Assembly: GCA_944470555.2 (NCBI GenBank)
Contig: OX104128.1
Location: 39,167,920 to 39,231,919, forward strand
Reading direction: 5' to 3'
DNA length: 64,000 bases
DNA from: Heterobilharzia americana
Taxonomy: Eukaryota; Platyhelminthes; Trematoda; Strigeidida; Schistosomatidae
The notes beneath the pieces are model-generated. The model was not told the DNA's origin and searched no databases. It worked only from the letters and a program-made list of their open reading frames with translations. Both the position numbers and the translations under genes were made by a program. Shown here in pieces: positions 15,101-30,100 of this stretch. Positions within the stretch are counted from its first letter, which is position 1; every line of letters begins with the position of its first letter.

Positions 15101-18100
15101 AGCTTCCCTCTTAGTGAAACCTCTCCGTATTCAAACGACGTGAAGCATGTTACGCTGGTATGATTTTGTAACGGGGGAGAATATTTGTAACTCATGTGAA
15201 TGATTTTTGTTGTTTTGTGTTCTCTCAGCTAGGTTGCTTAATTGTGAGGCTTTCGTTGCCTTTCTTGAAAATATAATCACCATCAACTTCAGTATGAAGT
15301 ACTGGTGATGTTGAGAAAAACAATGACAGTTTTACAATAAAACCACCTAGCTCAGAGAACACAGCGTAACTAATAAACTTCATATAATTTAATCAAGTTG
15401 ACAAGGAATAACTAATGGAAACAGGAGATGGTATCGATTAGTAATAAGATGAGCCAGGTGAAGGAAGTGAAACAGTCAAACATTATAGTTATACGTTGAT
15501 TAGCTGAAACATTTAGGAGTAAATTGAAAGAACAATTTACCAGAAGTATGAAACAGAAGATATATAAGAGAACGATACAGTTTTCAACCAATCCCGATTG
15601 GGTTTTATGCTAATAATAATGTTGCAACTTGATGACGTAATGATAACAAAAGGAATGACGTAAAACTCCTAAATCATTTATAGGGTCCATATAGATTAAA
15701 AGTGGGTGAAAACGTGGTACAGTTAATGAACAGTCAAAGGATTAGGTAATACGAGTGAGACAAGTTAACTGGAATAAATTAAAAATGTTTTGTTAAGAGT
15801 TAATATAAAGAAGTTTGAATGAATTAACACCGGAAACAATTATAAATGTTAAAATAAAAATGAACTAGGAAATAAAGGAAACGTGAGATGTTTGACCGGA
15901 TTTGATAAAAAATCTTAAAATTATTATTTGGGTTGGCTGAATGGTTAGAATCGATTAAATGTTCAACCATGGAATTTATGATGCATTCCATCGCACCTTC
16001 ATAAAACCGGGCAGGAATAAGTTCTATTGTTATCACTATTTTTCCATTGGGTTCCTAGTGAAACATAGGGCCTCAGTAGCACACCTCAATTCCACCCCCT
16101 TCTCTACAGTCTTTTCAACCTGGCGCCACCACTACCCACAAACTTTCTTTTCTTCATCACATCATCTCCTCCATTCCACCCTCAGATGGGATGCTCAGCT
16201 CATCGTTTCCCCTCTGAATTCCACTTGATGGCCTGGCATGACCTGAGGTGTGGTGTACCCAATCGGCCTTCTCAGTGTATGCCCAATCCAATCCATCTCC
16301 AATTTGTTGGGTGATGGGTTCTTGGTTGGTTCAATGCCAGCCAGCCACACTTCCTTCTTGCTTATTCTCACTATTCTGGCCATCCATCTGATCTTGAATA
16401 TGGGGTCAGAGCAGTTTGTTGGAAATGCTTTTCATGACGCGTCAAGTTTCTGAACCGCATAGCAGCAGTGACTTGACATTGATGTTGAAAATCCGGATCT
16501 TGTTCACACTTTATGTTAATTCCAATAGATCTCCACACTGATTTCAGATTGATGAAAGCCTGTCTTGCTATCTTTCCAATCCTGGTTTTGACATCGTTGT
16601 CTGCGCCGCCTGGAGTTGAAACGATGCTATCTAAGTAGGTGTGGGTGAAAGCGACAACTTCCTTTGAGTTTCTCTTGTTGATGGTGATTGATGCTTGTCG
16701 TGGCTGCTGTTGTTGTTGGTTGGGTATCTTCATCACCTCTCTTTTCTCTATATTTGCTTGAAGTCCCGTTTTCGCCACCTCTTTTGTCGACTTGCTAGTT
16801 TTGCCTGCATACACTAAGAAGGCGAATTGGGGACACCACACCTCAGGTCATGCCAGGCCATCAAATGGAATTCAGAGGGGAAACGACAAGTTGAGCATCC
16901 CATCTGAGGGTGGAACGGAGGAGATGATGTGATGAAGAAAAGAAAGTTTGTGAGCAGTGATGGCACCAGGTTCGAAAGACTGCAGAGAAGAGGGTGGGAT
17001 GGAGGTGTGCTACTGAAGCCCTATGTTTCACTACGAACCTAAGGGAAAAATAATAATAACAGTGGTACTGCAGACATTTAGACAATCAATGTAGATCAAA
17101 ACTTAGAAAAAGAAACCTTTTCCTGCACGCAAAAACTAGGTTTTTTCTCTAGTTACCACAGCTTCAGCTATATGTAATATGCAAGTACGAATTACATTTT
17201 TTGAAAGATTGTATTCGATGACATGGCTGATTTCGAAAGCTTTAGTCTTATCTGTTACACTACCAAAGTCGGCCAAATGTGACAGATTTGATCTCCACAT
17301 TGACTTCACTTGTCTCCTTCTTAGCCATGACTATATGAACTCAGCGATACGTTTGTTAGGATGCCTAATGGTTCGCTCAGTAAAAACTTTCTTCACAAAT
17401 GTGGAATATACACCTCAGATTAGGTAAATTAAAGAAATTGATGAATTCACAGTAGCTACAAGAGCCAGTTGAACAATGTTCAGATAACAAAAGAACAGAA
17501 TAGAAAATAAGAGGCTAATGAAATGAAACCCTGGATAAATTCTTAGTTAAGATGTGCTCAACATGGCGGTATTAGACTGACATCTATGCTTCTCTGAATG
17601 TATAAATTAGTATTTAACTTTTTGATGGCAATAGGTTCGATATTTCACAATAATTTTAAAGTTTTCCATGCATGAATTATTTAAATGATATAGAATGGTT
17701 CATATTTTTGCAATTATCCAGCAGATAACAAGCACTCAGGCTGCTTAGTACTTGTGGACCCTAGATCCTTAAGCTTTCAGGGGTATGATGACAGTAGATA
17801 ATATGCTGGATTATCAGCGAAGGTAGTTCTATGTCGACTGTAAATCAGTCTTCATAGCCTTGGAAAGAGGGAAATATGATGATTACCATATCAATTTAAA
17901 CCAATCATTTGTTCAACGTCAGACATGGCTGTTACTTCAAAGTAGTTTTTACTTGTGTATGCTTTTTTAAAATTTCCAATGCTTTTAACTCATTAGTTGC
18001 ATGTTCGAAACTAGACATGTTATGTGAAGTACAGCTGATCACTGTATGCTTCATTTAATTTTCTTTTTTCACTATCACCCTTCATTTCAGTATTTAATAA

Positions 18101-21100
18101 GCTCATGTAATATTGTTCTTAGCTGTCAAATCTACTACTCCCTTACTACAAATAAAACTGACCAAGCCAACATTTAGGATACCTTCAGGAGACAGCACAA
18201 TAATTATGAATCATTGGATAAAAATAAGTGAAATTCTCATACAAATAAACATTCAACTTAAACTTCACATCAAGTTCTGGTAGAGCTATTCGAGATGCAT
18301 GATGTTAATGAGTCAATTTATACACTGATATGATGTTTTCATTCATTGTGTCTTCAGAATAAATTTGTTAGATCTGATGCTATTGGACTAATGAATAAAA
18401 ATATTTTTTTCTTCGGTAATCTTCAAATAATAATAATAATACTCAGATTCTTTAAAAGTGAACTTTACAATCATTCAACCATTATCGAATTTGTTTACAT
18501 TGAGTGTTTTTTTTTCTAGTATAAATGGCAATACTTCACAAAGGTGATTACATTTAAAAGGGTATGATTTTTTTTTCTCTTTCTAAGGGTATATCGTTCA
18601 GCTGATATAGCAATCTGCCAATTACATAGATTATACCTGAATAAGATTAAAAGAACTATAGTTACGATGATAATTAGTATTACTGAAAACCAGTAAAAAC
18701 GAGAACAAATAAACAAATCGAATGATTTTACGACAAAAAATTCAAGTGAACTTTATTCTCTCATAAGATCTGATTGTTGAGGATGAGAAAATAATTAATT
18801 TTTTTCAATAAAACTTATGAAATATAAAGGTCATACTAGTTTTATTATCTCACTGCTTTGTTAGTTAAACTGAGTAGATCTTACACAGAAAACAGAATGA
18901 TAAGTTGCCTTCTGATATCAATTTTTGCATTACGTAAGGCTGACATATTTGGTAATAATTTATGTTTAACTTTATTCAGGTTTTGTGACGGCTACAGAAC
19001 AACCAAAGGTAACTTTTGACATTGAAATCTACTGAAGTTATAATATCTTTTTAAGCTACTATCTGATATTGTTTCAACAGTTTTTTTGAGGTCAAATTAG
19101 GTCTCTATTCGACTTATTATTCATGTTTCTTGCGTAATCTCATGATATGAGTGATGAAATTACTTGAATGGAAACTTCTAAGGTTTTAACTCGAATCCTA
19201 GATAACGGTTTCTTTTAAAGTTATTTAACCATATTTGTTGCTTCCATTTTTTAGAAATCTTGTTAGTATGATGAACGCGTGTTTTCCTACTTCCCACGTG
19301 TGTGAACAAATAAAGTATAGGACAGCTAAATAATATAGAAACCACTTAAAATTCTCTTTAGCTTTGTTTTAAGTTCATTAAAATGTTTTTTTCTAGCAAG
19401 ATGAAAGCTGAAACCAATTTAGCCTACAGCTCAGTACTAAATGTGTTTTGTTTCATTTATATCTTATGTACTATATGCTTTGATTTCTTCAATACATCTT
19501 CTTTCTCTCAATAATGATATTGTGATGAATTACCTATGTTTACTCATGAGTAGTATTAACAACTTTCGACAAGAAATACTTCAATACAAGTTCCATAATT
19601 ATCAAATTCACTGTGTTCTAATTTTCCTGTATGTGAATAATTTCGAAACATTATTTTACTGAGATGACTTTTCTTTCGCCATAGAATAAAGTATTGAAAT
19701 CATGTTTCTCAATGAATGATTACATATCTTTCAAAACCTTAAAGAAGTTAACTCTTTTTTGTCATTTCATAACATACTTGAATTCTTTTTGACGTGGATA
19801 AGACTTCCGTAATACAAAGAGTGTTTCCAGGTATACATTTAATTAAAATTAACAAGTCTATGTAGTCAGTATGATATTACTGAGGATTAAAGTGGCTGTG
19901 CATACATTACAATAGCGTATATCTATGAATGAATAACACTCAACATGTAAGCAAACCGTCCTTCCCATATAAGTAGATTCAGCCGAAAGTTCTTTCAAGT
20001 AATGTTATAAATCAACTTGTGATGTAACTGCAAAGCGTCCAGAGTTCAAAAGAATATATATTTGAACCTAGTTACTTAAATTTTCCTGTATTATTTCTCA
20101 GGTTTACCATATAATGTTATGTAATATTCTGTAATAAAATATTTTGAAATGTTAACTGATTTTCATGCATTTTTAGTTGGATTATGGCCATAAAGATCTT
20201 GGTAAGTCTATAAATGAAGTTCAACGTAACACTGAAATATCACACTTAATTACCATTACATATTTTTGGTTGTTTAAAGAACTAAACGTTGACTGGATAT
20301 ATATATATATGTGCCTGAAATATTCATTCGAAAATGCAACATTAAATTCTGTAAAAACCTCGTTTTCCTAATTCAGACTGTATAAACGGTTCATAGCAAG
20401 GAATGATTCGACTGGTGTCTAATAAACTACAATCTATTACCATCCTCATTTATTTTAAGCAATGTCATTGACTTCATATTACATTTGTTTATTTGGTATA
20501 CAGCGCAGAGTATTGTTTACTTGATGACATTTAGTATATCATTTATTGCTCATAACTATATCAATGTAATCAAACAACTTTCGACATCTTATTTTTATAG
20601 TCCTACTACCTCATATACTTTGTTGTAAATGGTAGTGAAACTTTCCATATCTCTGGTATAGATGCTGCATCATTCCTATTCCATGCTGTGTTGATTCAGT
20701 GAAGAAAGATTCAGAAATCAATCTCTTTCTCTTACTAACTATGTTAGACATAATTAAAATGGTTTTTCCCTCACTCTACTGAATGATTGTGTGTCAATGG
20801 ATTCATTGCAATAGCGGATTATTGATCCTACTGGAGTCTGTCATTCTATATTCGGAAAAATTTCTATGTTTCGCTAACCAAACTGACCCCAGTCGGCTAG
20901 GTTAACCTATGTATTCAACCTCAAAGTCAATGTATGGAATTTGATAGATTAGATTATTTTGTTTAATTTGATCTTAGAGCCAAAAAAGCTTATCTTTAAA
21001 TGAGTTTGTAGGCTTTATAATCAGTTTTACAGGACAACAGTCTTTGCCGCACTAGCTTAGTGGCAACGCTTCTGACTGAAATAATGAATATCATTGCTCC

Positions 21101-24100
21101 AAATCTGTTACGAAAATGTCTGTTCCTTCCAGGTTGCAGATACATCTCACTGATGAGTGTCTGGAGTCACGAGATCGGTTTCAACTAACCTACATCTAAT
21201 TAGTTGTAGAAATGCTTCCCGACTTATTATATTTTGCAAGTTATTATAAAATTGTGATTTTTTGCTAAACAACTCAATCTGCCTAAATCACTGGAGTTTC
21301 TAAGAAAAATTTGTACTTTTGTATGTATTAAAGCCTGTGATGCTTTGGATTTCGTTCAAGAAGAAGTTATATACCTTTTAAAACAAGGACAATTCAAGAG
21401 AAATTTAATTGAGTACATATCATCAGTGATATGTGACAATTTGGATCAACAATCTCAAAGACATAAAGTAAGTTTCAGATAACTGAGTTTTTTCTCTTTA
21501 AATAAGTTTGAAAAGTGTCAGTTACATTTTTTTGTTACATAGGCTTCTACACTTTAGATTTAAATGTGAGAAAAACATATCCGAACCTTCAGGAACACTG
21601 TAGATGCAACTGAGTTGAGTTAAAATCAAACTAATTATCTTTAATTAAAATCTAGATCAAAACCTATTCATCACATTTTGTTAGTTAATGTGATAAATCA
21701 TGAAATGAAACATCAGTCAGATAACTTTAAAAGAAAGGTCTATATATCAAGGATCAAGGAATGTAGAAATGAAAAAGACTTCATCTAACTTTATCTCCGC
21801 CGTTTTAGTTATCAACTGCAAAACTGTTAGAACCATCTCATCGCATCAGTTAACATAATCCAGCGATGATTCATGTACTGATATTACAAAATATCTTCAG
21901 AAGAATTACAATTCTACAAGAACGATTAGTTGTTTAAATAAATGAAACAAAAGTACCATAACATACCTGAATTTCTTCAAATTATACTAACTGATTTCTA
22001 AATTCACTGATATTTCATTTGAATGCTCTCTATGAACTGAGAGCCTACAGTTACATTAAAAGTAGTAAATATTATTCATTTTCTACACTAAAATGTAATC
22101 AATCTGGAAAAATCTAGATAAATAAGGTTAATAAATGCGAAACATTCAGACGCATAACTGATCTATAAACTCAAGAATCATAAAGAAGAGATGGAAATAA
22201 AAATCAGTCACTGAATGGTAGAGAAAGTAGCTTTCAAGTTGTAACTTCTCACCACTGACTGACATGTATATAACAGGTTTGTAGTATGACCAGTGATATG
22301 GCACTGCGACATTCTCTATTTTGATGTTAGATATATGGGGTAGAAGAACATGATGACCGTGACCAGTATCTTTTATTCCTTGATGCTCCTTAGCATAGCA
22401 TATCTGTTATCTCAAAGAGACTTATGTTCTCTCCTTGACTCAAATGGATCTCACTCAGTTATAAAATCAAAGGTCTTACGCCTGAGTTGCTCATTTTATA
22501 ATTGACTTTTAATTGCACTGACCACTCTATATGATAAAAATTAATCAACATTATATGCTTGATTATCGGATAAGTAGAATTATGTTTAGAAACGTTTGAT
22601 GTGAAGATTATTTCTTTTTTCAGTTCTTCATCTTTTTATTTAAAATTATTTACTTTATCCTGAGAAAATTGAGTTTATTTTAAATAGACCATTTTATTTC
22701 AATTTTTTATATTTTTCAGTGCAATACTCATATAGCTAGTCAAACTAAACTATTTTTGAAGAATTTCATTGAAGCATCAACACATAAACGTATTAACTCA
22801 GTGAGTCTTTTAATGCAAATAACTTTTTCATAGCTCTATAAAAAAACATTTTCTAAATTAAAATTTTCTTTATCACTTTAAATAATTTGTTTTATTTAAC
22901 AGATGTTGAGCTGGTGTCATCCATATGCTGCAAATCTGAAAGACGATAACTCAAGCTACTGTGAGTTGATAGCAAGATATAAATCGAGTAAAACATGATT
23001 GTATTTCCGTCAATTATGTATATCTGAATGGTTATTTAAACATGACACTACGTTGCAATATCAAAGGGAAACGTAAAACATTCCATAGTCTTTGGATCAA
23101 CTGTTTATATAGGATAATTCGCATAAATGTTCCTGAAAGTAGTCTCTTCCTCAATCCATTTCATAAGGTTGCATCATCTACAAGTTTTCATTACATTCGT
23201 TTCAACAACATTAGCTACTCCAGTACACCATTATTATTATTAGTAATACTATTACTGACGTCAGCAATAGTACTGGACCATCTTTCGTTCATTATCTTCA
23301 AACAGTAATTGAAAGTATTGACTTTGGAAGCTACAATACTTTAGTAAAATTTGATTCTAAAAACACAGTACTTAAAAAGTGGTTTGTTCAAAATGTTTTT
23401 TATCAGAAATTAAAATCCTCAGGAAGTTTTGAAAGTACTAGAAAGATTTAGTTAAAATATGACTTACCATATGGTTTTTCCATGGTGTTATTCTGACATT
23501 GAAAGTAATCACCCGAAATTATGATATCCCTTATTACCTTATTATATAATGTGATGCTGACCACGTGAACTTTAAAGGGAACTGAAGACTTCAGCCAACC
23601 TTACTATTCTTACAGTGAAAGGTATTCCAAGACAAAAGTTACATTACTCGTATTATCTTTCATTACCGCAAAAAATACATTTAGTATGATTCCACACACT
23701 AAGATTAATGCATAACAACGAAAACCAAGACATAGATAGGCTATATAGTCAGCATTTACCTCATTTTCTGGAGAAAAACTAAATCATATGTAAATGCGGT
23801 GATAATACTGAATTGTTTAACGCGTGGTATGCGGGGCGACCCTTACTTCCTTCTTGCTTTCTAACATATCTTTAAAATTTGACCAGTAAGACAAGCATAA
23901 ACTTACTGCAGAGTACTCTGTTTGATATTTCGTGTCATTCAACACAAAGTATATTATCAATCATTTCAAGCTTTCGTCCTAAACTCATAACAATCAAACA
24001 TTGAAATTACCAGAGACCATATCACTTAGACTATCAAAGGTACCTGTAATTTTATAGACTTGTATTGATACTGGGTAATGATTGAAGGTACAAATGCAAA

Positions 24101-27100
24101 CTTGAACTGCGGTAAAATTTAAACTAAAGATCACTGGGTTTTCTGCCTGGTGCTCTACTAACTTACCTAAGAGACCTGACTGTTGGTCATACTTTTGTTT
24201 CAATTCAATCACCTTGACTTTTTCCCGACTGCCTTGTGAATTCGTGACATGGTACTATCGCTTGATCGTCCTCATTCTGGCTCCTTAATCGGGACTTCTT
24301 ATTCTAAGTCAAATATACTTGAATCTGAGTGATCGAGCACCATATCAAATGTCAGTTTTACTATCTGAGACAACCGTATCATATCACTGTTTACAGCTAC
24401 TACTGATTGTCTGGTTATAATATATTAACTTCATTATGACTTAACTACTTGTTGTCTGCTGTAATCATTTTATATTTCAGTGTGTAGTGGATGTGAAACT
24501 GTGATAACATTTGTGAAAACACTGACAGTATCCTCAACTGCTAAAGATCTTATTCACGAAGCTGTTACAAAACTTTGTTCATTAGCTGGAGCTTTACAAA
24601 CTCAGGTGAGAATCTAACAAAATAAAATGATTCTTTTTTAAATTATATCGAGTTGAACGTAAATATGAAAACAAAAGTGATGAGTAGGTGAATTGTAAAG
24701 ACCAATGTAATTTGAAGTTTTATGTATCTTTGAAATCTTCTCTATACATTTCCACTTGTACTGAAGTTGTGAACTTCCACGTCAGTTTATTAATATTGTG
24801 TAGTAGACAATAAGCAAATGGTATTTTTGAACAAGCTTTCAGGTAAAAAGAATTTTAAAAAGTTGAAAACCAACATTTGACAACTTTGGTATCTCTAAAA
24901 AATACATGTGGTATACTATTAATTATCTGACATTGAAAAACTCTAAATCAGTCTTCTAACTAAATATAATTCTTAGAAAATTTGAGCACGGTCATAATTA
25001 TTATTATCACCAATGATAAATTTCTCATGGATTTCGCCGATGACTTGTGCCTGATGTCACATAAACTTGAAGATCTACAGCCAAAAACTAACAAGTTGAC
25101 AGAAGCGGCAAAGTGGTGAAGACGGGACTTCAAGTGAATATAGAAAAGACAGAGGTGATGAAGATACCGCACCACCACCATCAACAACAACAAACTCCAA
25201 TCACCATCAAGGGGAGAAACTTAAGGGAAGTAACCTCCTTCACCTATCTAGGAAGCACTGTTTCAACTACAGGCAGCACAGGCACAGACGAGGATGTCAA
25301 AGTCAGCCAGGATCGGAAAGACAGGAAGACAGGCGTTCATTAGCCTGAAACGGGTGTGGAGATCTTCTGCACTCCATTCAGCATGTGGAACAGGATCCGG
25401 ATTTTCAACACCAACGTCAAGTCAGTGCTTCTGTGTGATGGTTCAGAGACTTGGCGCGTCACGAAAGGGATTTCCAATAAACTACACACATTCATCAACA
25501 ACTGCTTACGCTGGCTCGCTACTGAAGATCAGATGGATTGCCAGAATAATGAGAATAAGCAACAAGGAGCTCTGAGAACGAACCAACCGAGAATCTATCA
25601 CTCAACAAATATGCAGAAGGAGGAAGTGGAGATGGATTGGGCATGCACTGAGAAGGCCGACTGGGGACATCACGCGTCACGCCCTCGAGTGGAACCCAGA
25701 TGGAAAGCGACGAGTTGGACGTCGGTGCTGAAGGTGACATGGAGGAGGTCGTGCGAGGAGGAAATGAGAGGTTGTGGGCTGTCGTGGAACCAGGTTCAAA
25801 AGATCTCAGAGAACAGAGTTCACTGGAGACGTGCTACTGAAGCCCTATGTTCCATTAGGAACCCAGGGGACTTATAATAATAATAATGATAAATTTCTCA
25901 GGGGAAAGTGCCATATCTACAAGTAAATGTGTCGGTATTCTACTCTTCAGGACTACACAACACCATCAGATTCTTTATCGTATAATTCGTTTCATACTAT
26001 ATTTTGTGACAGATTTATAATTATTGTAATGTAGACTACTTCAATATAAAAAGCAACAAAGTTATAGAAAAAGTGATTTGTATTCTCCTTTTATTTCAGC
26101 ATTACTGTTGTCCATGTCATATATAGTGTATATTTTAAATGAAAATAGTGCACATATGCACAGTTAGACTCCATACAATTTCTATAGTTAAAGGTAGTTA
26201 TTCAATCGAAAGTAATGGGGATATTTTGGCAAAAATCTGTTGTAACTCACTGGGGTTAAACACATCCCTTCTGGTTCATTAAAGAAACAAAAGAATAATG
26301 GGACAATTGTTGACCTTTTAACAACAAAATAATGCTATGTTAGAGACGTATGATAAATTGGTATTGATATAAAAACAAAACTTGGGAAATGTTGTGTAAT
26401 ATAGTTCAATATTAGATTTGTTTATTTGATATACAGGACACAGCGATACAGTATTATTTACTTGATGACGTTTCGAGCATAAATTATCACTGCTCATAAC
26501 CATATCAATGTAATCACACTACTTCCAACAATCCATTTTTATAGTCCTGTTACCTAATCATTCTTTGTTTTTATTGATAGTAAAATATTACATATCTCCG
26601 GTATATGTGTTGCCTCATTCCAGTTACATCTGTTGGGTTGCGTACTGATTTGACGAACAAAGATTCACTAGTCAATCTTTCCCTTCACCTTATTATATAT
26701 TGGACCTCAGTACAGCAATTTTATCTCATCCATTCTATTGTGTGAGGTTGTGTTAACGCAGACATTGCAATAGCTGAGTGTTTTCCTTGAATATTAATCT
26801 TACTGGAGTCTATCATTCTGTATATAACTAAATTCTTACGTTTCGCTGATTGAACTGACCTCGTTCGGTTAGTTTGACTTATGTGCTTGATCTGACAGTC
26901 ATTGCATTGAATTTGGTAGACTGGATTATTTTCCTGAATTAGATCTATTGGATGCTTAAGTCAGCAAGGTTTATCTATGATTTAGTTTGTAGGTTCAAAT
27001 ATCACACTGATTTCGACGTTGTTGAGAATCCTAAGTAAAGTTTCTAATGTTCCTTCCTCATATCTGGTAACACAACAAAGGCTGTAAACTTATTTTTACT

Positions 27101-30100
27101 CGTGTTGTCACCATTTTTCGTGTTCGTATTATTGTTATTATTTTGTTTCTCATGTGTTCGTACGAATTTCGTAATAAACGGTAGAGAATAATTATTAGCT
27201 ATTAACGCTTCTTTTATGTGCTTCAGTACCTTGTTTATGTCCTCACAACGACTACTGAGTTTTTTAGCTTCATCATGTAGACATTTGACTAGACCTGCTT
27301 TAAATGATATTCAAAGAGATGATCCGTTGTCCAGATACCTGTTAGAATGAGTCGGTTTCCTGTAAACAACAGGATCCAAACCAGCGTCAGTTCCTCTTTT
27401 TATGAGTAATTTTCCTTGTTCATTTTCTACCTCAAGTGAATTGGATTATGTCTACTTCCAAGTTCTTATGTGTAAGGAAACTGTCGATATGCTCCAATTT
27501 CAACACAGTAAATGTGTCATCTAAATATCGCTATCACACCTTAGGTGCAGGGTTATACGTTTATAAAGCCGTCCTCCAACTATCCGTGAATATATCTGCT
27601 AAGATTGAGGATATTGTTGATCACATTGTCACTCCTTCTGTTTGTTAATATTTGGACCTATAAACTAATTCATAGATAAACCCTGTCGACTAAAGCATAC
27701 AATAGATCAAATTCAACACCTAGTCCAACATATGTAATGGGAATGAGGCTACACGTATACCAGAGATATGTAATATTTTACTATCAATAAAAAAAAAAGA
27801 ATGATTAGGTGACAGGACTATAAAAATGGATTGTTGGAAGTAGTGTGATTACATTGATATGGTTATGCGCAGTGATGATTTATGCTCGAAACGTCATCAA
27901 GTAAATAATACTGTACCATTTGTGTATTATTATTATTTATCTATTTTTCCTTGGGTTCCTAGTGAAACATAGGGCTTCTGTAGCACACCTCAATTCCACC
28001 CCCTTCTCTACAGTCTTTTCAACTTGGCGCCACCACTGCCCACAAACTTTCTTTTCTTCATCACATCATCTCCTCTACTCCACCCTCAGATGGGACACCC
28101 AACTCGTCGTTTCCCCTTCGGATTTCACTCGACGGCCTGGCATGAACTGAGGTGTGGTGTCCCTAATCCGCCTTCTCAGTGTATGCCCAATCCAATCCAT
28201 CTCCACTTTGTTGGATGATGGGTTCTTGGTTGGTTCGATGTCAGCCAGCCACACTTCCTTCTTACTTATTCTCACTATTCTGGCCATCCATCTGATTTTG
28301 AGTATGGGGCTAGAGTAGGCAGCTGTTGACGTGATGTATGTCTGTAGTTTGTTGGAGATGCTTTTCTTGACACGTCAAGTTTTTGAACCACATTAGAGCA
28401 GTGGTTTTGATATCCTTGTCTGCGCCGCCTGCAGTTGAATTGATGCTGCCTAAGTAGGTGTGGGTGAAAGAGATAATTTCATTTGGGTTCCTCCTGTTGA
28501 TGGTGATTGGTGCTTGTTGTTGATGCTGTTATTTGTTGAGTATCTTCATCACCTCTGTCTTCTCTGCATTCACTTGAACTCCTATTTTCGTTATGTGCTG
28601 TATATCAAATAAACAAATCTTGCAAGGAAAGTCAACATTTCTAATGACTTTCAGCAAGTGCTGGTAACGTTTGCGTTGATAAATGCCTAAACCATTTCAA
28701 ATAATATGTTATTAAAAATGCACCTGCATCATGTAAAACGCCAAAATATTACCACCAAGTTTTGAACTATTGGGAGTGAATAAAGTCTTGTTTTTATTAT
28801 TGCTAGCAGAATCGAAAAGATAAACAGTTGAATCAAATTAGATACATAAATACCTATTACTTCACGTTATTACATTTGCAAAATGCAAAAAATTACAGCA
28901 GAAGAAAGTTCATAAAAGTAAGGAGAATTGGTAAACAAAGGTTGGCTAAGTATTCAAAGATTCAAAGATAATGAAAAGCGAATACATCAGAGCTATTGTT
29001 TAAATGTTTCGGCCATATCGTAAAAATTCATTGAGTTCGGTCAATTAAAAAGCACTGAGAAGACACGCTACAGCTTTCTACACGTGTAAGACTGCTTGTA
29101 AAGAATTCATAAACTTCTTAGGTTGACAACTATCTTAGGTCCTACTCCAGCCGAAATTGAATATCAACTTAAAAAATGACTGAAGTTGTGTAACATATGT
29201 CCTAGCTACTCTTGCTGATGTAGGTATGGAACCTCATTCACTGACTTATACATCCTGCCTAGAATTCTGCATATTATCTTAACCGTACTCAGCATGTGTC
29301 CTTACTGTATATCAGTAGTACTACGGAGACATCTATAAACAAAACTTGTTTCCTCCTTACATTTCCAGTTTCAACAGATATTTCTTACAGATATTTGAAA
29401 GGACAGAGCAGACTGTTGCGCCTAGTACTCCTACTACGATTTGCCGCTAAAGTTCTCCAAAATGAAGGCTGTCGTGTAAGTTGGAAAGTCTTGAGTGGGT
29501 TTTCTACACTAATTTCTGCACAATGAGGTTCATTCAACGTCATTCCATCCTTCGTCCTCTATTCTAAAACCTGAAGTCAATAAAGTCTACTCCTGAAGCA
29601 TCATCTTTTGCTTGGAATGCACTAAGTACATGTGGAACTTACTAACGGTGTTGAAAAGACTCTACATCTTAATTATCTGAAGGAAAGTTATTACTCTTAT
29701 GGTCTTATCGATAAAGCTAAAGAGATGAGAATACCAACAGCTGGGATCAGTAATGCGTATCAGGAACTTTTGTCTTCTTGTTTTTTTCTATTTTTTTTAT
29801 CAATTATGCATGAACATAACCAAATGATGAGAAATGTGCAGAAGACTGGAACTAAGCCGTAAACATGTCTACCTCTCGTGAATTTACTTTGCCAAGTGCC
29901 CAGCAAAGTGAAGAATATTTCAAACCTTAATATTCTGAGCATTTTGTGAGTCAACTAGATTAATCTGTGGTGACTACAAGAAGATTTCCAGCTTTAGTTA
30001 TTTATTAGAATCTTCAGTGGTCAAAACCATTCTTCGATGACCACATATTCTCTAGAATTACTCTAGTTTTCCTTTATCATTAGTCACTATACCTCCATTT

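Larger units (their letters stand above)
11003..16035 (+). other. Intron 4, first part
   Basis: Holds family A, B and C short repeats listed separately. A hyphenated inverted repeat around 15,222-15,360 (CTCAGCTAGGTTG against CACCTAGCTCAGAGAAC) follows a TGTAACGGGGGA-like stretch near 15,167, possibly an old LTR edge. No coding signal. Confidence 0.6.
26414..28620 (-). mobile_element. Penelope-like element with inverted terminal repeats, split by a LINE
   Basis: Left arm 26,414 to about 26,860; right arm about 27,735-27,925 and again 28,594-28,620. The right arm is interrupted by a minus-strand LINE (27,930-28,593), and the last 27 bases of the arm resume exactly after it. The coding direction is minus: an RT remnant with an intact YLDD box lies near 27,460-27,560, and the nuclease part is 26,880-27,200. 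Confidence 0.8.

Noticed and set aside
15160..15600. Possible LTR retrotransposon edge (TGTAACGGGGGA-like start)
   Set aside because: I cannot find a second LTR, a primer binding site or gag-pol frames nearby.
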